Assembly (NCBI RefSeq): GCF_022346885.1
Contig: NZ_JAKRNK010000004.1
Span: forward strand, 310,001 to 374,000
Reading direction: 5' to 3'
Length of the DNA stretch: 64,000 bases
From: Paenibacillus sp. ACRRX
Lineage (GTDB): Bacteria > Bacillota > Bacilli > Paenibacillales > Paenibacillaceae
Shown here: in pieces, positions 28,964 to 37,514 of the stretch
Position numbering within the stretch: the stretch's first letter is position 1
Layout: each line of letters begins with the position of its first letter
Translations under genes and position numbers: made by a program
The notes under the pieces: model-generated
Databases searched by the model: none
Told to the model about the DNA's origin: nothing
The model's input: only the letters and a program-made list of their open reading frames with translations

Positions 28964-30019
28964 ATGAAGGATTTATTTACCCCCTATGAACTTATGGATT
29001 TGAAACTGAAAAACCGTGTAGTTATGCCTCCAATGTGTCAATACTCCGTCAATAACAAAGATGGGATTGCTACGGATTGGCATTATATGCATTATGTGAG
29101 CCGGGCTATCGGTGGAGCCGGATTAATTATTATCGAAATGACGGATGTTGAGCCTGATGGCCGTATTTCTGATTTTGATCTTGGGATCTGGTCCGATGAG
29201 CAAATTCATGCGTTAGCTAGAATTGTTGAGGGTTGTCATGCTTATGGCGCCAAGGTGGGCATTCAAATCGCGCACGCAGGACGCAAGGCCGAAGATGCGG
29301 CGGTTCCTGTAGCACCATCGGCAATTCCGTTTGACGCTAATTCTAACACTCCAAGAGAATTAACGACTGCAGAAGTGAAAGCAATGATCGAGAAATTTCG
29401 TCAAGGCGTAGCACGAGCTGTCAAAGCGGGCGTTGATGTTATTGAGCTTCATGGTGCACATGGGTATCTCATTCACCAATTTCATTCCCCTCTAACCAAT
29501 CACAGAACGGACGAGTATGGACAAGATTTAACTCTGTTTGGTCGGGAAGTCATTCTAGCTGCCAAAAGCGAAATGCCGGCAGGGATGCCTCTAATTGTGC
29601 GTATTTCTGCTAAGGAGTATGTAGAAGGCGGATATGGAATTAGCGGCAGTCTGGAGTTCAGCAAGGCCTATAAAGAAGCCGGAGCGGATATTTTTCACGT
29701 TAGTACAGGCGGTGAAGGACCTATTGGAGTTGGGCCTATCGCCACCACTAGTGAAAAACCAGGGTCCCATGCAGCTTATCAAGTGCCGTTAGCCAGAGCA
29801 ATCAAGGAGAGTCTGCATGTTCCAGTTATAGCGGTTGGAAGATTGGATGAACCAGCTCTTGCCGATGCGGTAATAGGCAATGAAGAGGCGGACCTAGTTG
29901 CGATTGGACGAGGGATGTTGAGAAATCCTTACTGGGCATTGGAGGCTGCTGTTCAGCTTCATAAAGAGGCGGATATTCCTAAACCATATAAGTTTGGATT
30001 TCCAAGAACAATAAAATAA
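28964..30019 (+). CDS. namA: NADPH dehydrogenase, YqjM-type old yellow enzyme
   Basis: FMN-dependent ene-reductase of 351 residues that reduces activated C=C bonds of electrophiles and quinones with NADPH. MPPMCQYS carries the redox-sensing Cys of the YqjM class. Downstream are IQIAHAGRKA, the active-site HGAHGYLIHQFHSPLTNHRTDEYG, and the FMN-phosphate region VIAVGR...LVAIGRGMLRNPYW. GAGGAG precedes the ATG. A second paralogue lies at 39294. The following MarR gene, separated by a terminator, probably regulates it. Confidence 0.93.
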   Translation: MKDLFTPYELMDLKLKNRVVMPPMCQYSVNNKDGIATDWHYMHYVSRAIGGAGLIIIEMTDVEPDGRISDFDLGIWSDEQIHALARIVEGCHAYGAKVGIQIAHAGRKAEDAAVPVAPSAIPFDANSNTPRELTTAEVKAMIEKFRQGVARAVKAGVDVIELHGAHGYLIHQFHSPLTNHRTDEYGQDLTLFGREVILAAKSEMPAGMPLIVRISAKEYVEGGYGISGSLEFSKAYKEAGADIFHVSTGGEGPIGVGPIATTSEKPGSHAAYQVPLARAIKESLHVPVIAVGRLDEPALADAVIGNEEADLVAIGRGMLRNPYWALEAAVQLHKEADIPKPYKFGFPRTIK

Positions 30020-30044
30020 ACTACATGTGGATGATTCCGTTTAA

Positions 30045-30079
30045 AGACCAGCAGGGTTAGCTCAAGCTGGTCTCTTTTT
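30045..30079 (+). terminator. Terminator after namA
   Basis: Stem AGACCAGC/GCTGGTCT (30045-30052, 30066-30073) followed by CTTTTTA. Confidence 0.85.
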
Positions 30080-30083
30080 ACAC

Positions 30084-30145
30084 CAAACTGGTGTTGTGTT
30101 GGTACCAGTTTGATTTCAGACAATCAAACTTATTAATGCTATAAT
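30084..30145 (+). promoter_or_regulatory. marR promoter with two overlapping inverted repeats
   Basis: CAAACTGG-N13-CCAGTTTG (30084-30112) and GTTTGATT-N6-AATCAAAC (30108-30129) are both perfect and share their junction. They precede and cover a promoter with CAGACA (30117-30122), 17 bases and TATAAT (30140-30145). The layout fits autorepression by the MarR protein encoded next. Confidence 0.75.
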
Positions 30146-30207
30146 GCTGAAAGGATAATTAAGATTCATTATGATCAGTAACTTACACTCAGGAGTGGAA
30201 TTGTGGG

Positions 30208-30642
30208 ATGAAGAATGCTCTTAACAATGACCTTATAACAAATTGGTTGACCTTAACTCAAATACAAATGAACGTAGCCAATGAATTGGAAGCGAATTTG
30301 CAAGAGAAGTATCAGTTGTCATTAAAAGAATTTTATTTGCTTTTGTTTTTGTCAGAAGCTTCAGAGAAAAAATTGAAACTACAACAATTGGAGTCTATGG
30401 TTGGTTTAAGTCAGAGTGCGGTATCCCGACTTGTTAGCCGCTTTGAGGCAAAGGGCTGCGGTGCCTTAAAAAGAATTGCCTGCAGTGACGATCGCCGAAG
30501 TATTTATACTTCGTTAACATCAATAGGCCAAGACAAGCTCGACAAGGCACAAGTGACTTTTGAAGAAGTATTATTAACGGCCTTTCCTGAGAAACAAATA
30601 AAGCAGCTGCTGGAGCATATGCTTCATGCCAAACAGACCTAG
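30208..30642 (+). CDS. MarR-family regulator
   Basis: Winged-helix regulator of 144 residues: LKEFYLLLFLSEASE, LQQLESMVGLSQSAVSRLVSRFEAKG (recognition helix) and the wing region CSDDRRSIYTSLT. It is distinct from the MhqR-like protein at 18380. An AGGAGTGG site precedes the ATG. It lies 190 bases behind namA and is preceded by its own palindromic promoter; regulation of namA by this protein is a reasonable but unproven inference. Confidence 0.85.
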   Translation: MKNALNNDLITNWLTLTQIQMNVANELEANLQEKYQLSLKEFYLLLFLSEASEKKLKLQQLESMVGLSQSAVSRLVSRFEAKGCGALKRIACSDDRRSIYTSLTSIGQDKLDKAQVTFEEVLLTAFPEKQIKQLLEHMLHAKQT

Positions 30643-30699
30643 TCTAAGTATGGCTGCACTCAGCGGCCTTGAGCCCTAAGCCCACCATAACCAAAACCC

Positions 30700-30735
30700 A
30701 AACCACTTTATACGAAGTGGTTTATCTGTTTTTAT
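30700..30735 (+). terminator. Terminator after marR
   Basis: Stem AAACCACTT/AAGTGGTTT (30700-30708, 30715-30723) with a 6-base loop and the tail ATCTGTTTTT. Confidence 0.85.
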
Positions 30736-30797
30736 GGAGTTCATTCGCTACATTGTGCTGTATGGTCACCGCTTCATGTGCATGAGCCTAAAAAGAA

Positions 30798-30836
30798 ACA
30801 CCTCCCTATCATCGTTAGAACGATTTAAGGAGGTGT
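30798..30836 (-). terminator. Terminator of ddh
   Basis: Arms ACACCTCC/GGAGGTGT (30798-30805, 30829-30836) with an inner ATCGTT/AACGAT stem. On the minus strand it is followed by TTTCTTTTT. Confidence 0.8.
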
Positions 30837-30903
30837 CAGGATATGCTAACTAGCTTCTACATTAGAAACTGATAGTTCCAATATACTGCACTAACGGATC
30901 AGC

Positions 30904-31881
30904 TTACAGCAGTCCTTGTCGCAGCTCTGCAGCCGACTTCGGTGACAATAGACCAAATGGAATATCGAACACTGTACGAGCTCCGTTCTCGCCACGTTGT
31001 GCCAAACGATAAGCTGCACGAGCATATGCCACCAGCACGCTGGATGTAAACTCTGGATTGCTGCCCAGATTCAAGCCAAACTCCATAATTTGCTTTGTGC
31101 CTTCTCCTGTAATACCACTGCGGAATACTAGGCCACCGTGAGGTATATCGCTGTGATTAGCACGCAGCTCTTCTTCGGTGATGAAATGTACAATCGTATC
31201 ATAATCCACAAAGTAGTTCGGCATCGTCTTAATTTCCTGCTCAATATGTGCTTGATCTGCGCCGGCTTCAGCTACAACAAAACACTCTCGCAAATGTTTG
31301 TCACGTGTAGACAATGTTGGGTTATCCCCGCGACGTACTTGAGCTACCGCCTCGTCAGAAGGAATCGTGTATTGCACGCCTGCTTGCACGCCTGCGATAC
31401 GACGGATCGCATCTGAGTGTCCTTGGCTTACGCCACGGCCCCAGAATGTATATTCATTGCCTTCAGGAAGCACGGCTTCGAAGAGAAGACGGTTCAAGGA
31501 GAACAAGCCTGGGTCCCAACCTGTAGAAATGACAGAAACATGTCCACTTGCTACAGCTACATGGTTCACGCTGTCAAAATATTCAGGGATACGAGCATGT
31601 GTATCAAAGCTGTCTACCGTATGGAAAAGCTCAGCCAATTGAGGGCCTTGCTCTGGAAGATCTGTTGCCGAACCCCCGCACAATATCATAACGTCGATAC
31701 GATCCTTATAAGAATGAGCTTCGCTTAAAGCCACTACCGGTACACTAGCTTGTACCATTTCCGGTTGGCGTCGTGTAAAGACGGCCACAAGCTCCATGTC
31801 AGGGTTTTGTCGAATCGATTGTTCGACCCCTCTTCCTAAATTACCATAACCCACAATACCTATACGAATCGGTGCTTGCAT
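30904..31881 (-). CDS. ddh: meso-Diaminopimelate D-dehydrogenase
   Basis: NADPH-dependent enzyme that makes meso-diaminopimelate from tetrahydrodipicolinate in one step, for lysine and peptidoglycan. Rossmann motif GIVGYGNLGRG at residues 7-17; the family segments CGGSATDLPEQGP, SFDTHARIPEY, STGWDPGLFSLNR and FWGRGVSQGHSDAIRRI are clear. Length 325 is normal. AAAGGAGTGG precedes the ATG. The dehydrogenase route is found in a subset of Bacillota, including Paenibacillus and Lysinibacillus relatives. Single gene. Confidence 0.94.
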   Translation of the reverse strand: MQAPIRIGIVGYGNLGRGVEQSIRQNPDMELVAVFTRRQPEMVQASVPVVALSEAHSYKDRIDVMILCGGSATDLPEQGPQLAELFHTVDSFDTHARIPEYFDSVNHVAVASGHVSVISTGWDPGLFSLNRLLFEAVLPEGNEYTFWGRGVSQGHSDAIRRIAGVQAGVQYTIPSDEAVAQVRRGDNPTLSTRDKHLRECFVVAEAGADQAHIEQEIKTMPNYFVDYDTIVHFITEEELRANHSDIPHGGLVFRSGITGEGTKQIMEFGLNLGSNPEFTSSVLVAYARAAYRLAQRGENGARTVFDIPFGLLSPKSAAELRQGLL

Positions 31882-31990
31882 CTAAGCTCCACTCCTTTGT
31901 TCTACTTATCATCTTTTACTTCCATCTAGTATAAGGCAGACTGCTTGCTTTTTACAGCATAATCTTACAAGAAATGTCGGTTTATCGTAC

Positions 31991-32362
31991 TTAAAATGAG
32001 CTTCCGATCTGTTTGTCCCACCTCAAGCCGAACTCTGCCTCCAGAGTGTATCGGATCGCATTTGTAGTAACATTATCGAGAAGCCGAGATATCCGGTCGG
32101 GATCTAGTGCAATTAAGCGATCAGGATCTATCGATATTTCACCTTCATATTGAACGTTTTGCTGTTCGCAAAGCTGTCTATATTCTGCACACTTTTCACT
32201 CATATATTGTGACACATTAATATTTCGGATTAATAGTTGAAATTCAGGTCGGTCCGCATGTTGTTTCCCTCCGTCCAACACCCCTTCTGTATGGCCCTGA
32301 ACGATCTCAAGCGGTTTCCGTAGATCATGGGCCAACGCAGCAACGGTATTTTCGCTCCCCTT
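31991..32362 (-). pseudogene. Sensor histidine kinase remnant
   Basis: A fragment with the H-box VAALAHDLRKPLEIVQGHTEGVLDG and the N-box RISRLLDNVTTNAIRYTLE of a membrane histidine kinase. It has no sensor or membrane part before the H-box, no start codon with a ribosome site, and the frame ends straight after the N-box, so the ATP-binding G boxes are missing. No response regulator gene is adjacent. Both ends are lost, which points to decay rather than a small functional protein. Confidence 0.78.
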
Positions 32363-32414
32363 AGAGCAGCAAGCATAGATTATCTGAACGCAAATGACCT
32401 ATGCCGCACAAAGA

Positions 32415-32464
32415 AGTCCTCCAGAACGTAACTGCCGTTAGGCACAGTCACGTTCTGGAGGACT
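32415..32464 (-). terminator. 15-bp perfect hairpin downstream of hcp
   Basis: Arms 32415-32429 and 32450-32464 pair perfectly around a 20-base loop, about 105 bases after the hcp stop. The minus-strand tail TCTTTGTG is modestly T-rich. Confidence 0.65.
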
Positions 32465-32570
32465 CTATGATAGGTGTATATATGATCGTTACACCGTTCT
32501 CTTATACAATATCCAATTATACGAGCAGGCGTGCACTAGTTAAGCTTGCAAGTGTTGCCGTGATCACAAC

Positions 32571-33866
32571 TTAATGCGCCAACTGCATCATCGTTTGAAT
32601 ATCCTCTTGTGCATCACCAATTAACTTCAGGCCAAATGTCTCAACAAGCACATCCATTACACCTTCCGAAATAAATTCTGGCGGCTTCGGCCCAATCCGG
32701 ATATCCTGGATGCCTAAGCTGAACAGCCCCAGCAAGATGGCCACTGCCTTCTGTTCAAACCAAGAGAGGACGATCGACACAGGCAGCTCATTAACTGTAC
32801 AGCCAAATGCATCTGCCAGCGCCAGCGCTATCTTCACGGTTGAACCCGAGTTGTTGCATTGACCAAGATCAATATAACGTGGAATTTCCGTGCCAGGCAC
32901 AGTTCCATAGTCCACATCATTAAAGCGGAATTTACCGCAAGATGTTGTCAGGATTACCGTTTCCGGTGGCAGTGATGTCGCCAGCTCGCGGTAGTATTCC
33001 CCGCCTTTGCCAGGAGCGTCACAGCCCGCAATAACGAAGAAGCGCTTGATCTGACCCGCCTTCACCGCTTCAATAATCTCCGGAGCCAAGCCAATAACCG
33101 TCTCGTGATGATAGCCGGTCGTCAACACCTGATCAGAGGATATCGTAACAGACGGCAGAGCTAAGGCTCTTTCTATTAATGGCGTGAAGTCATCGTTCTC
33201 AATCTTGGCGACATCTTCTAAGCCTGCTACCTCATAAGAGAAGAAGCGGTCCGCATACGTTCCCTTGATCGGCATAACACAGTTGGTAGTAGCTAATATT
33301 GCACCCGGGAATTGTTCAAATAATCGACGCTGATCGTACCAAGCCTTCCCGATATTTCCACGAAGATGACCGTATTTCTTCAAGGCTGGGTATCCATGGG
33401 CGGGAAGCATTTCCGAGTGAGTATATATATTGATGCCCTTTCCTTCCGTCTGCTTCAAAAGTTCCTCAAGCGCGTACAGGTTGTGCCCCGTCACCACAAT
33501 AGCATGACCCTCTACCGCATTCTGTGATACGGTGACTGGCTCCGGAATACCGAAACGATCCGTATGGGCATGATCCAACACATCCATAATGCGAACTGCT
33601 GCGTTACCCACCTTCAACGCCATCTCAATATGCTCCTGCACGTTAAAGTTTGAATTGGTAAGTGTCATATATAAGGCTTCATGCGTGATGCGGTTCACTT
33701 CCGAATCTTCGTACCCGAGCTGACGCGCATGCGTTGCATAAGCGGCGATTCCTTTTAAGGCAAATATAATCGTATCCTGCAAACTGGCTACTGTCTCGTT
33801 CTTCCCGCAGACACCAATTACTTTACATCCCCCGCTTGGTGTCTGTTCACATTGATAACAAAACAT
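32571..33866 (-). CDS. hcp: Hybrid cluster protein (hydroxylamine/NO-detoxifying), class III
   Basis: Iron-sulfur-oxygen protein that reduces hydroxylamine or NO. The N-terminal motif is CX2CX7CX5C (C3, C6, C14, C20) for the cubane cluster. Hybrid-cluster ligands are seen in VTGHNLYAL, THSEMLPAHGYP, ATTNCVMP, VIAGCDAPGKG, TTSCGKFRF and LGQCNNSGS. At 431 residues it is about 110 shorter than class I/II proteins; the loss lies just after the cysteine motif, the hallmark of class III. It is encoded 75 bases behind a LacI-type gene on the same strand; no oxidoreductase partner (hcr) is adjacent. Confidence 0.92.
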   Translation of the reverse strand: MFCYQCEQTPSGGCKVIGVCGKNETVASLQDTIIFALKGIAAYATHARQLGYEDSEVNRITHEALYMTLTNSNFNVQEHIEMALKVGNAAVRIMDVLDHAHTDRFGIPEPVTVSQNAVEGHAIVVTGHNLYALEELLKQTEGKGINIYTHSEMLPAHGYPALKKYGHLRGNIGKAWYDQRRLFEQFPGAILATTNCVMPIKGTYADRFFSYEVAGLEDVAKIENDDFTPLIERALALPSVTISSDQVLTTGYHHETVIGLAPEIIEAVKAGQIKRFFVIAGCDAPGKGGEYYRELATSLPPETVILTTSCGKFRFNDVDYGTVPGTEIPRYIDLGQCNNSGSTVKIALALADAFGCTVNELPVSIVLSWFEQKAVAILLGLFSLGIQDIRIGPKPPEFISEGVMDVLVETFGLKLIGDAQEDIQTMMQLAH

Positions 33867-33941
33867 ATCCGTTCCCCCTCACCTTGGATTGGTTGTTATA
33901 TCCAGTTTACCAAGGGAAGCGATTGCAAATTGTGCGTACGA

Positions 33942-34928
33942 TCACTTTGAATTTGAATCCTTTATGACAGGATGAACGGAATCACCTTGTACCAAGCTCA
34001 CATAAATACGCTCGTACTCCACCTCTTCTTCTGAAATAAGCTTGATCAATTGCTCAGCAGCTAGGGAGCCCCACTTTCGCTTAGAATAATCTATTGTCGA
34101 CAAGCGAGGTGTTGTGTAATGTGTCAATTCAATGTTGTCAAAGCCGATGATATGAATATGCTGTCCAACGACATGGTCCGTTTCTTTTACAGCATCATAT
34201 AAACCTATGGCCATCTCATCATTCAGACAAAAGACAGCGGCAGGTCCCGTATACTCGCTCAAAATTTGCCCAGCGGCTGCCTGCCCTGCCGACTTGTTAA
34301 AGTCACCTTGAATCGGTATGTATTCAAGAGGCTGATGACGCTCAACAGCTTGACGTACAGCCTGCAGACGCTGCATGGAATCAAACGAGGCATTCGGTCC
34401 CGTGATCACGTAAATTTTACGGTGCCCTGCTTCAATTAAGTATTCCATTGCCAATGTAGCTCCTGCTTTATTATCAAGCAGAACCTGATTAATATTGGGA
34501 TGGTTTAGTTCACGATCCAACACCACAAGCTTATGTCCGCGGTTTGCATATTGGAGCAGTTCATCACTTGGAAACGAAGCATCCAACACAATGGCGCCAT
34601 CAATCATCCGTTCCGGCAGCAGCCGATGCGATTGAGCTCCGCTGCACACGATCAAGTCATATCCCTTTTTGTTCGCCACTTCTTTAATTCCTTGCAGAAG
34701 TTCTCCATAAAATGCACCGTTAAAATCAGTCAGAAACGCCCCAATAATTTTTGTTTCCCGCTTCTTTAAATTCCGCGCAGCCGCATTAGGCACATAATTT
34801 AACTCTTTTGCAACTGCTAATATTCGATTGCTTGTTTCCTCTGTTACTTTGGGGTTCCCGTTTAACGCATAGGATACCGTGGAGATGGAAACCCCCGCTT
34901 TCTTAGCGATATCTTTAATACTGACCAC
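33942..34928 (-). CDS. LacI/GalR-family regulator
   Basis: DNA-binding repressor of 328 residues: N-terminal helix-turn-helix VSIKDIAKKAGVSISTVSYALNGNPKVTEETSNRIL followed by hinge LNYVPNAAARNLKKR and a periplasmic-binding-type effector domain (IIGAFLTDFNGAFYGELLQGI, CLNDEMAIGLYDA, GFDNIELTHYTTPRLSTIDY). GTG start, with GGAGC 7 bases before it. Effector and targets are unknown. No sugar gene is adjacent; co-transcription with hcp is possible but would be odd. Confidence 0.9.
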   Translation of the reverse strand: MVSIKDIAKKAGVSISTVSYALNGNPKVTEETSNRILAVAKELNYVPNAAARNLKKRETKIIGAFLTDFNGAFYGELLQGIKEVANKKGYDLIVCSGAQSHRLLPERMIDGAIVLDASFPSDELLQYANRGHKLVVLDRELNHPNINQVLLDNKAGATLAMEYLIEAGHRKIYVITGPNASFDSMQRLQAVRQAVERHQPLEYIPIQGDFNKSAGQAAAGQILSEYTGPAAVFCLNDEMAIGLYDAVKETDHVVGQHIHIIGFDNIELTHYTTPRLSTIDYSKRKWGSLAAEQLIKLISEEEVEYERIYVSLVQGDSVHPVIKDSNSK

Positions 34929-35085
34929 AACATTCGCTCCTATCGTTAATCCACCTTTTCCCTTACTATACCAATATATTTGCGCCCCCGGAAGCGTGTG
35001 TGACTGCCATTTTTAAACGTTTGCATATCTTCGTCTCTATGAATGGACAATATATGACTAATATCCCCAGAAGGTACAGTCAAAA

Positions 35086-35140
35086 ATCCCTTTTGAATAT
35101 ACAGTTCATGACTAGCACCAACTGTATATTCAAAAGGGAT
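35086..35140 (-). terminator. Terminator of amidase gene, 21-bp perfect stem
   Basis: Arms 35086-35106 and 35120-35140 are perfect reverse complements around a 13-base loop. On the minus strand the stem runs into TTTTTGAC. It is an unusually long stem for a terminator. Confidence 0.88.
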
Positions 35141-35180
35141 GATAATCTCGCTTATAGGAGAGAACCCTATAACCTATAAC

Positions 35181-35912
35181 TTACGTCGTCTTAATGTCCA
35201 CCCGTCTCTCTGCTTGATTCCAACTTACCGTCGCACCAAGCGATTCCGCCACTGCTCTAACCGGCGCATAAGTGGTCCCATTAATATTAATGCCCGGAGT
35301 AATCACTTGCCCATCCACCGCGATGGTTACTGCATTAGGATCGGTGGGCTTCTGAATCAATCCAAGAACTTTGGCCACGCCCAATACATGACCGTTAACA
35401 AGCGCATCTATAACAGCAGGATTTTTTAGCTTGGCAGCATCCGAAGCCACATCAACAAATAAATTTTCCGTAAGCACTGCTGGCATTTTACTCTCACGCA
35501 GCATATGAAAATCAGCTTTTTTCTGACCTCTATCGATGACCGAAAATGGTTTTAGTTGAGTCATAGTTTCACCATGCAGCACATTTTGCAGATACGCTGT
35601 CATATTATCCGATGTACCTGAATACGTATAGGATTCGAATCCACCTGCTCCCCCACCTGAATTGCAATGGATAGAAACCATAAGAGCTGCTTTAGCTGCA
35701 TTGGCCATATCAGTCCGCGCACTTAACTCTACAAACACATCAGTCGACCGAGTCAGATAGCTTGTTACGCCAATGTATTGAGCCATTAAGCGCTTTGCAG
35801 CCTCTGTTGCAATGCGGAGTGTTATGTCCTTTTCAGATAGTCCGTTGCCGACTGCACCTGAATCGGTACCACCATGTCCCGGGTCCCATACAACTATTTT
35901 GTTAGCCGCCAT
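35181..35912 (-). CDS. N-acetylmuramoyl-L-alanine amidase, CwlC-like, with stalk domain
   Basis: Zinc amidase (Amidase_3) of 243 residues that cuts the peptide from the glycan strand. Zn/active-site motifs are DPGHGGTDSGAVG, SEKD, VSIHCNSGGG and the catalytic Glu in VLTENLF. After residue about 185 comes a copper-amine-oxidase N-terminal-type stalk domain (VTIAVDGQ...TYAPVRAVAESLGATVSWNQ). There is no signal peptide; B. subtilis CwlC, a mother-cell lysis enzyme, also lacks one, so a role in sporulation is plausible. ATG 35912 follows GGGTGGTG; the upstream GTG at 35924 overlaps that site. Confidence 0.9.
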   Translation of the reverse strand: MAANKIVVWDPGHGGTDSGAVGNGLSEKDITLRIATEAAKRLMAQYIGVTSYLTRSTDVFVELSARTDMANAAKAALMVSIHCNSGGGAGGFESYTYSGTSDNMTAYLQNVLHGETMTQLKPFSVIDRGQKKADFHMLRESKMPAVLTENLFVDVASDAAKLKNPAVIDALVNGHVLGVAKVLGLIQKPTDPNAVTIAVDGQVITPGININGTTYAPVRAVAESLGATVSWNQAERRVDIKTT

Positions 35913-36168
35913 ATTATACACCACCCTGTAAGGAATCCTCGGTTCCCCTCAACTATTTCTCTTTCTATTGATAGATTATGTAAAATGGTAGCGCATCAAC
36001 AGTGCGGCAGCCCTCTCCTGCAGCCCGTTATATTCGGGTTAAAACCCATGCCAACAACACAGTCACAGTTTGTAATTATTCTGATTGCTTCATAGGTGTT
36101 TGCCGTGAGCATCTTGGCTATTCGGCAATAGACTAGTGTAGATACTGCATTTACCCAAGGAGGTTGTC

Positions 36169-36465
36169 ATGGACCCTAATTATTATCAGCAAGTCTGTTG
36201 GCAATGCATGAATAAGTATGTAGGGATTACTACAAGCGATGGTCATTCGCATGATGGGTTTATCGCTCACATTGATCAAGACTATGTTACGCTCGCTATC
36301 CCCACCGATCAAATGATGGATCAAATGAATGGAATGCCCGCACGTCCGTCAACTTATAGGCAATTCGGCTTCCATCCTGGTTTTTTCCCTAGACGCCGAT
36401 TTATTCAACGCCGCATTCCATTTCCGTTTATTACAGGATTATTTTTACTTCCATTCTTTATATGA
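36169..36465 (+). CDS. Small conserved-looking protein, unknown function
   Basis: A 98-residue protein behind a perfect AAGGAGG (5 bases from the ATG). Residues 10-50 (CWQCMNKYVGITTSDGHSHDGFIAHIDQDYVTLAIP) look like a small beta-barrel of Sm-like pattern; the C-terminus is basic, aromatic and hydrophobic (GFFPRRRFIQRR, then FPFITGLFLLPFFI). The CxxC at 9-12 is notable. The composition recalls small spore-coat or membrane-associated proteins of Bacillota, but I do not recognise the family. Confidence 0.7.
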   Translation: MDPNYYQQVCWQCMNKYVGITTSDGHSHDGFIAHIDQDYVTLAIPTDQMMDQMNGMPARPSTYRQFGFHPGFFPRRRFIQRRIPFPFITGLFLLPFFI

Positions 36466-36793
36466 GCAAATAGAGGAGAGGGTTTGCCCCACTCCCCTTA
36501 TCTGGAGACAAAAAGGCGGTTCTCGAAGTCTTGAGAAACCGCTTTATGTCAATCCTCTATCCTCTGTTTGGCATTGGCGTTTATGCTGGGGACAATTTCC
36601 CAACCTGAACAGGATGAGGATACCCCCCCACAGATCATCACATCTTTTGTTCTCTACACCGTATTCCTCCTGCGAAAGACGTACATTTCCCCTTTGGACA
36701 TATGATCCCGTATATATCCATGTTATGCTACAATAGAAGGATATAAATGGACATTCATTCGGCTGAGCGCCGATTATTCACCCTAAAGGAGGG
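36466..36793. other. Intergenic with small hairpin
   Basis: Contains a probable terminator at about 36516-36543 (GCGGTT-CTC paired with GAGAAACCGC, then TTTATG) for the small gene upstream. The remaining 250 bases before the membrane-protein gene show no coding region. Confidence 0.55.
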
Positions 36794-37405
36794 TTGAACA
36801 TAGATACAGCTAATTTGAACTTGATCATCACGTCTATCATTTACGGCATGTCCGCGCTTATGATCCTGTTCGCGGTGGTGGATACTTGCAACTATTTTAT
36901 ATTCAAGAAGAGGCTGTGTCGCCCGATTAACAAGCTGATAACGGAATGGCGAACGACACTCTCGCCGCGCAATAAAGCGATTGACCTGACAACTGAGGGA
37001 CATTTATATGCATACGGGCAATTAGACACGGATAAGCTGATCGTCATTCACTACTATTTAAAAGGCTTTGAAGACGAGCATAATGTGCCCCATCAGTTTA
37101 CGGACCTGCTAACTAAGATCTTTATGCCGGTGATCATCCTTTTACTTGGGATATTCATCACGATTGGGTTTAACGCTTCCAGCCTGATGAAAGATCCTCC
37201 TAGCGAGCTCCAGCAGTGGATGACTTCGTTTACAGGATACCTTACGCAAGCTATTGATTTATTTCCCTCGCTGATCGTATTGCTGGCAGCCTTGCTAGTC
37301 GCAGCTTATACCAAGTCGGAAATAATCAATTCCCGTAAAAAAATGATGAATCAGCACCGTTTTATCATCGAAGATCAGCTTAAAGCGCGAGGTTCCCTTT
37401 CATGA
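36794..37405 (+). CDS. Membrane protein of unknown function, unusual start
   Basis: About 203 residues with an N-terminal helix (12-33) and two C-terminal hydrophobic segments (about 108-128 and 155-170), separated by a cytoplasmic-type loop rich in charged residues. I do not recognise the family. A perfect AAAGGAGGG (36785-36793) abuts TTG 36794 with almost no spacer; ATA at 36800 sits at the ideal distance. Either ATA is used, or an ATG has mutated, or TTG at 36815 is used. The stop is close to a terminator shared with the convergent GAF-domain gene. Confidence 0.75.
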   Translation: MNIDTANLNLIITSIIYGMSALMILFAVVDTCNYFIFKKRLCRPINKLITEWRTTLSPRNKAIDLTTEGHLYAYGQLDTDKLIVIHYYLKGFEDEHNVPHQFTDLLTKIFMPVIILLLGIFITIGFNASSLMKDPPSELQQWMTSFTGYLTQAIDLFPSLIVLLAALLVAAYTKSEIINSRKKMMNQHRFIIEDQLKARGSLS

Positions 37406-37421
37406 CGAGGCACAATTTGAA

Positions 37422-37466
37422 AAGACGCTTCAGCTAAGGTCGATCCCCTTATGCTTAAAGCGTCTT
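37422..37466. terminator. Bidirectional terminator
   Basis: Stem AAGACGCTT/AAGCGTCTT (37422-37430, 37458-37466) with a 27-base loop between convergent genes. Confidence 0.6.
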
Positions 37467-37514
37467 CTGCTTATTTCCCAGCATCGCTGGGCGTGGACTG
37501 CTGCTCGGTATAAG

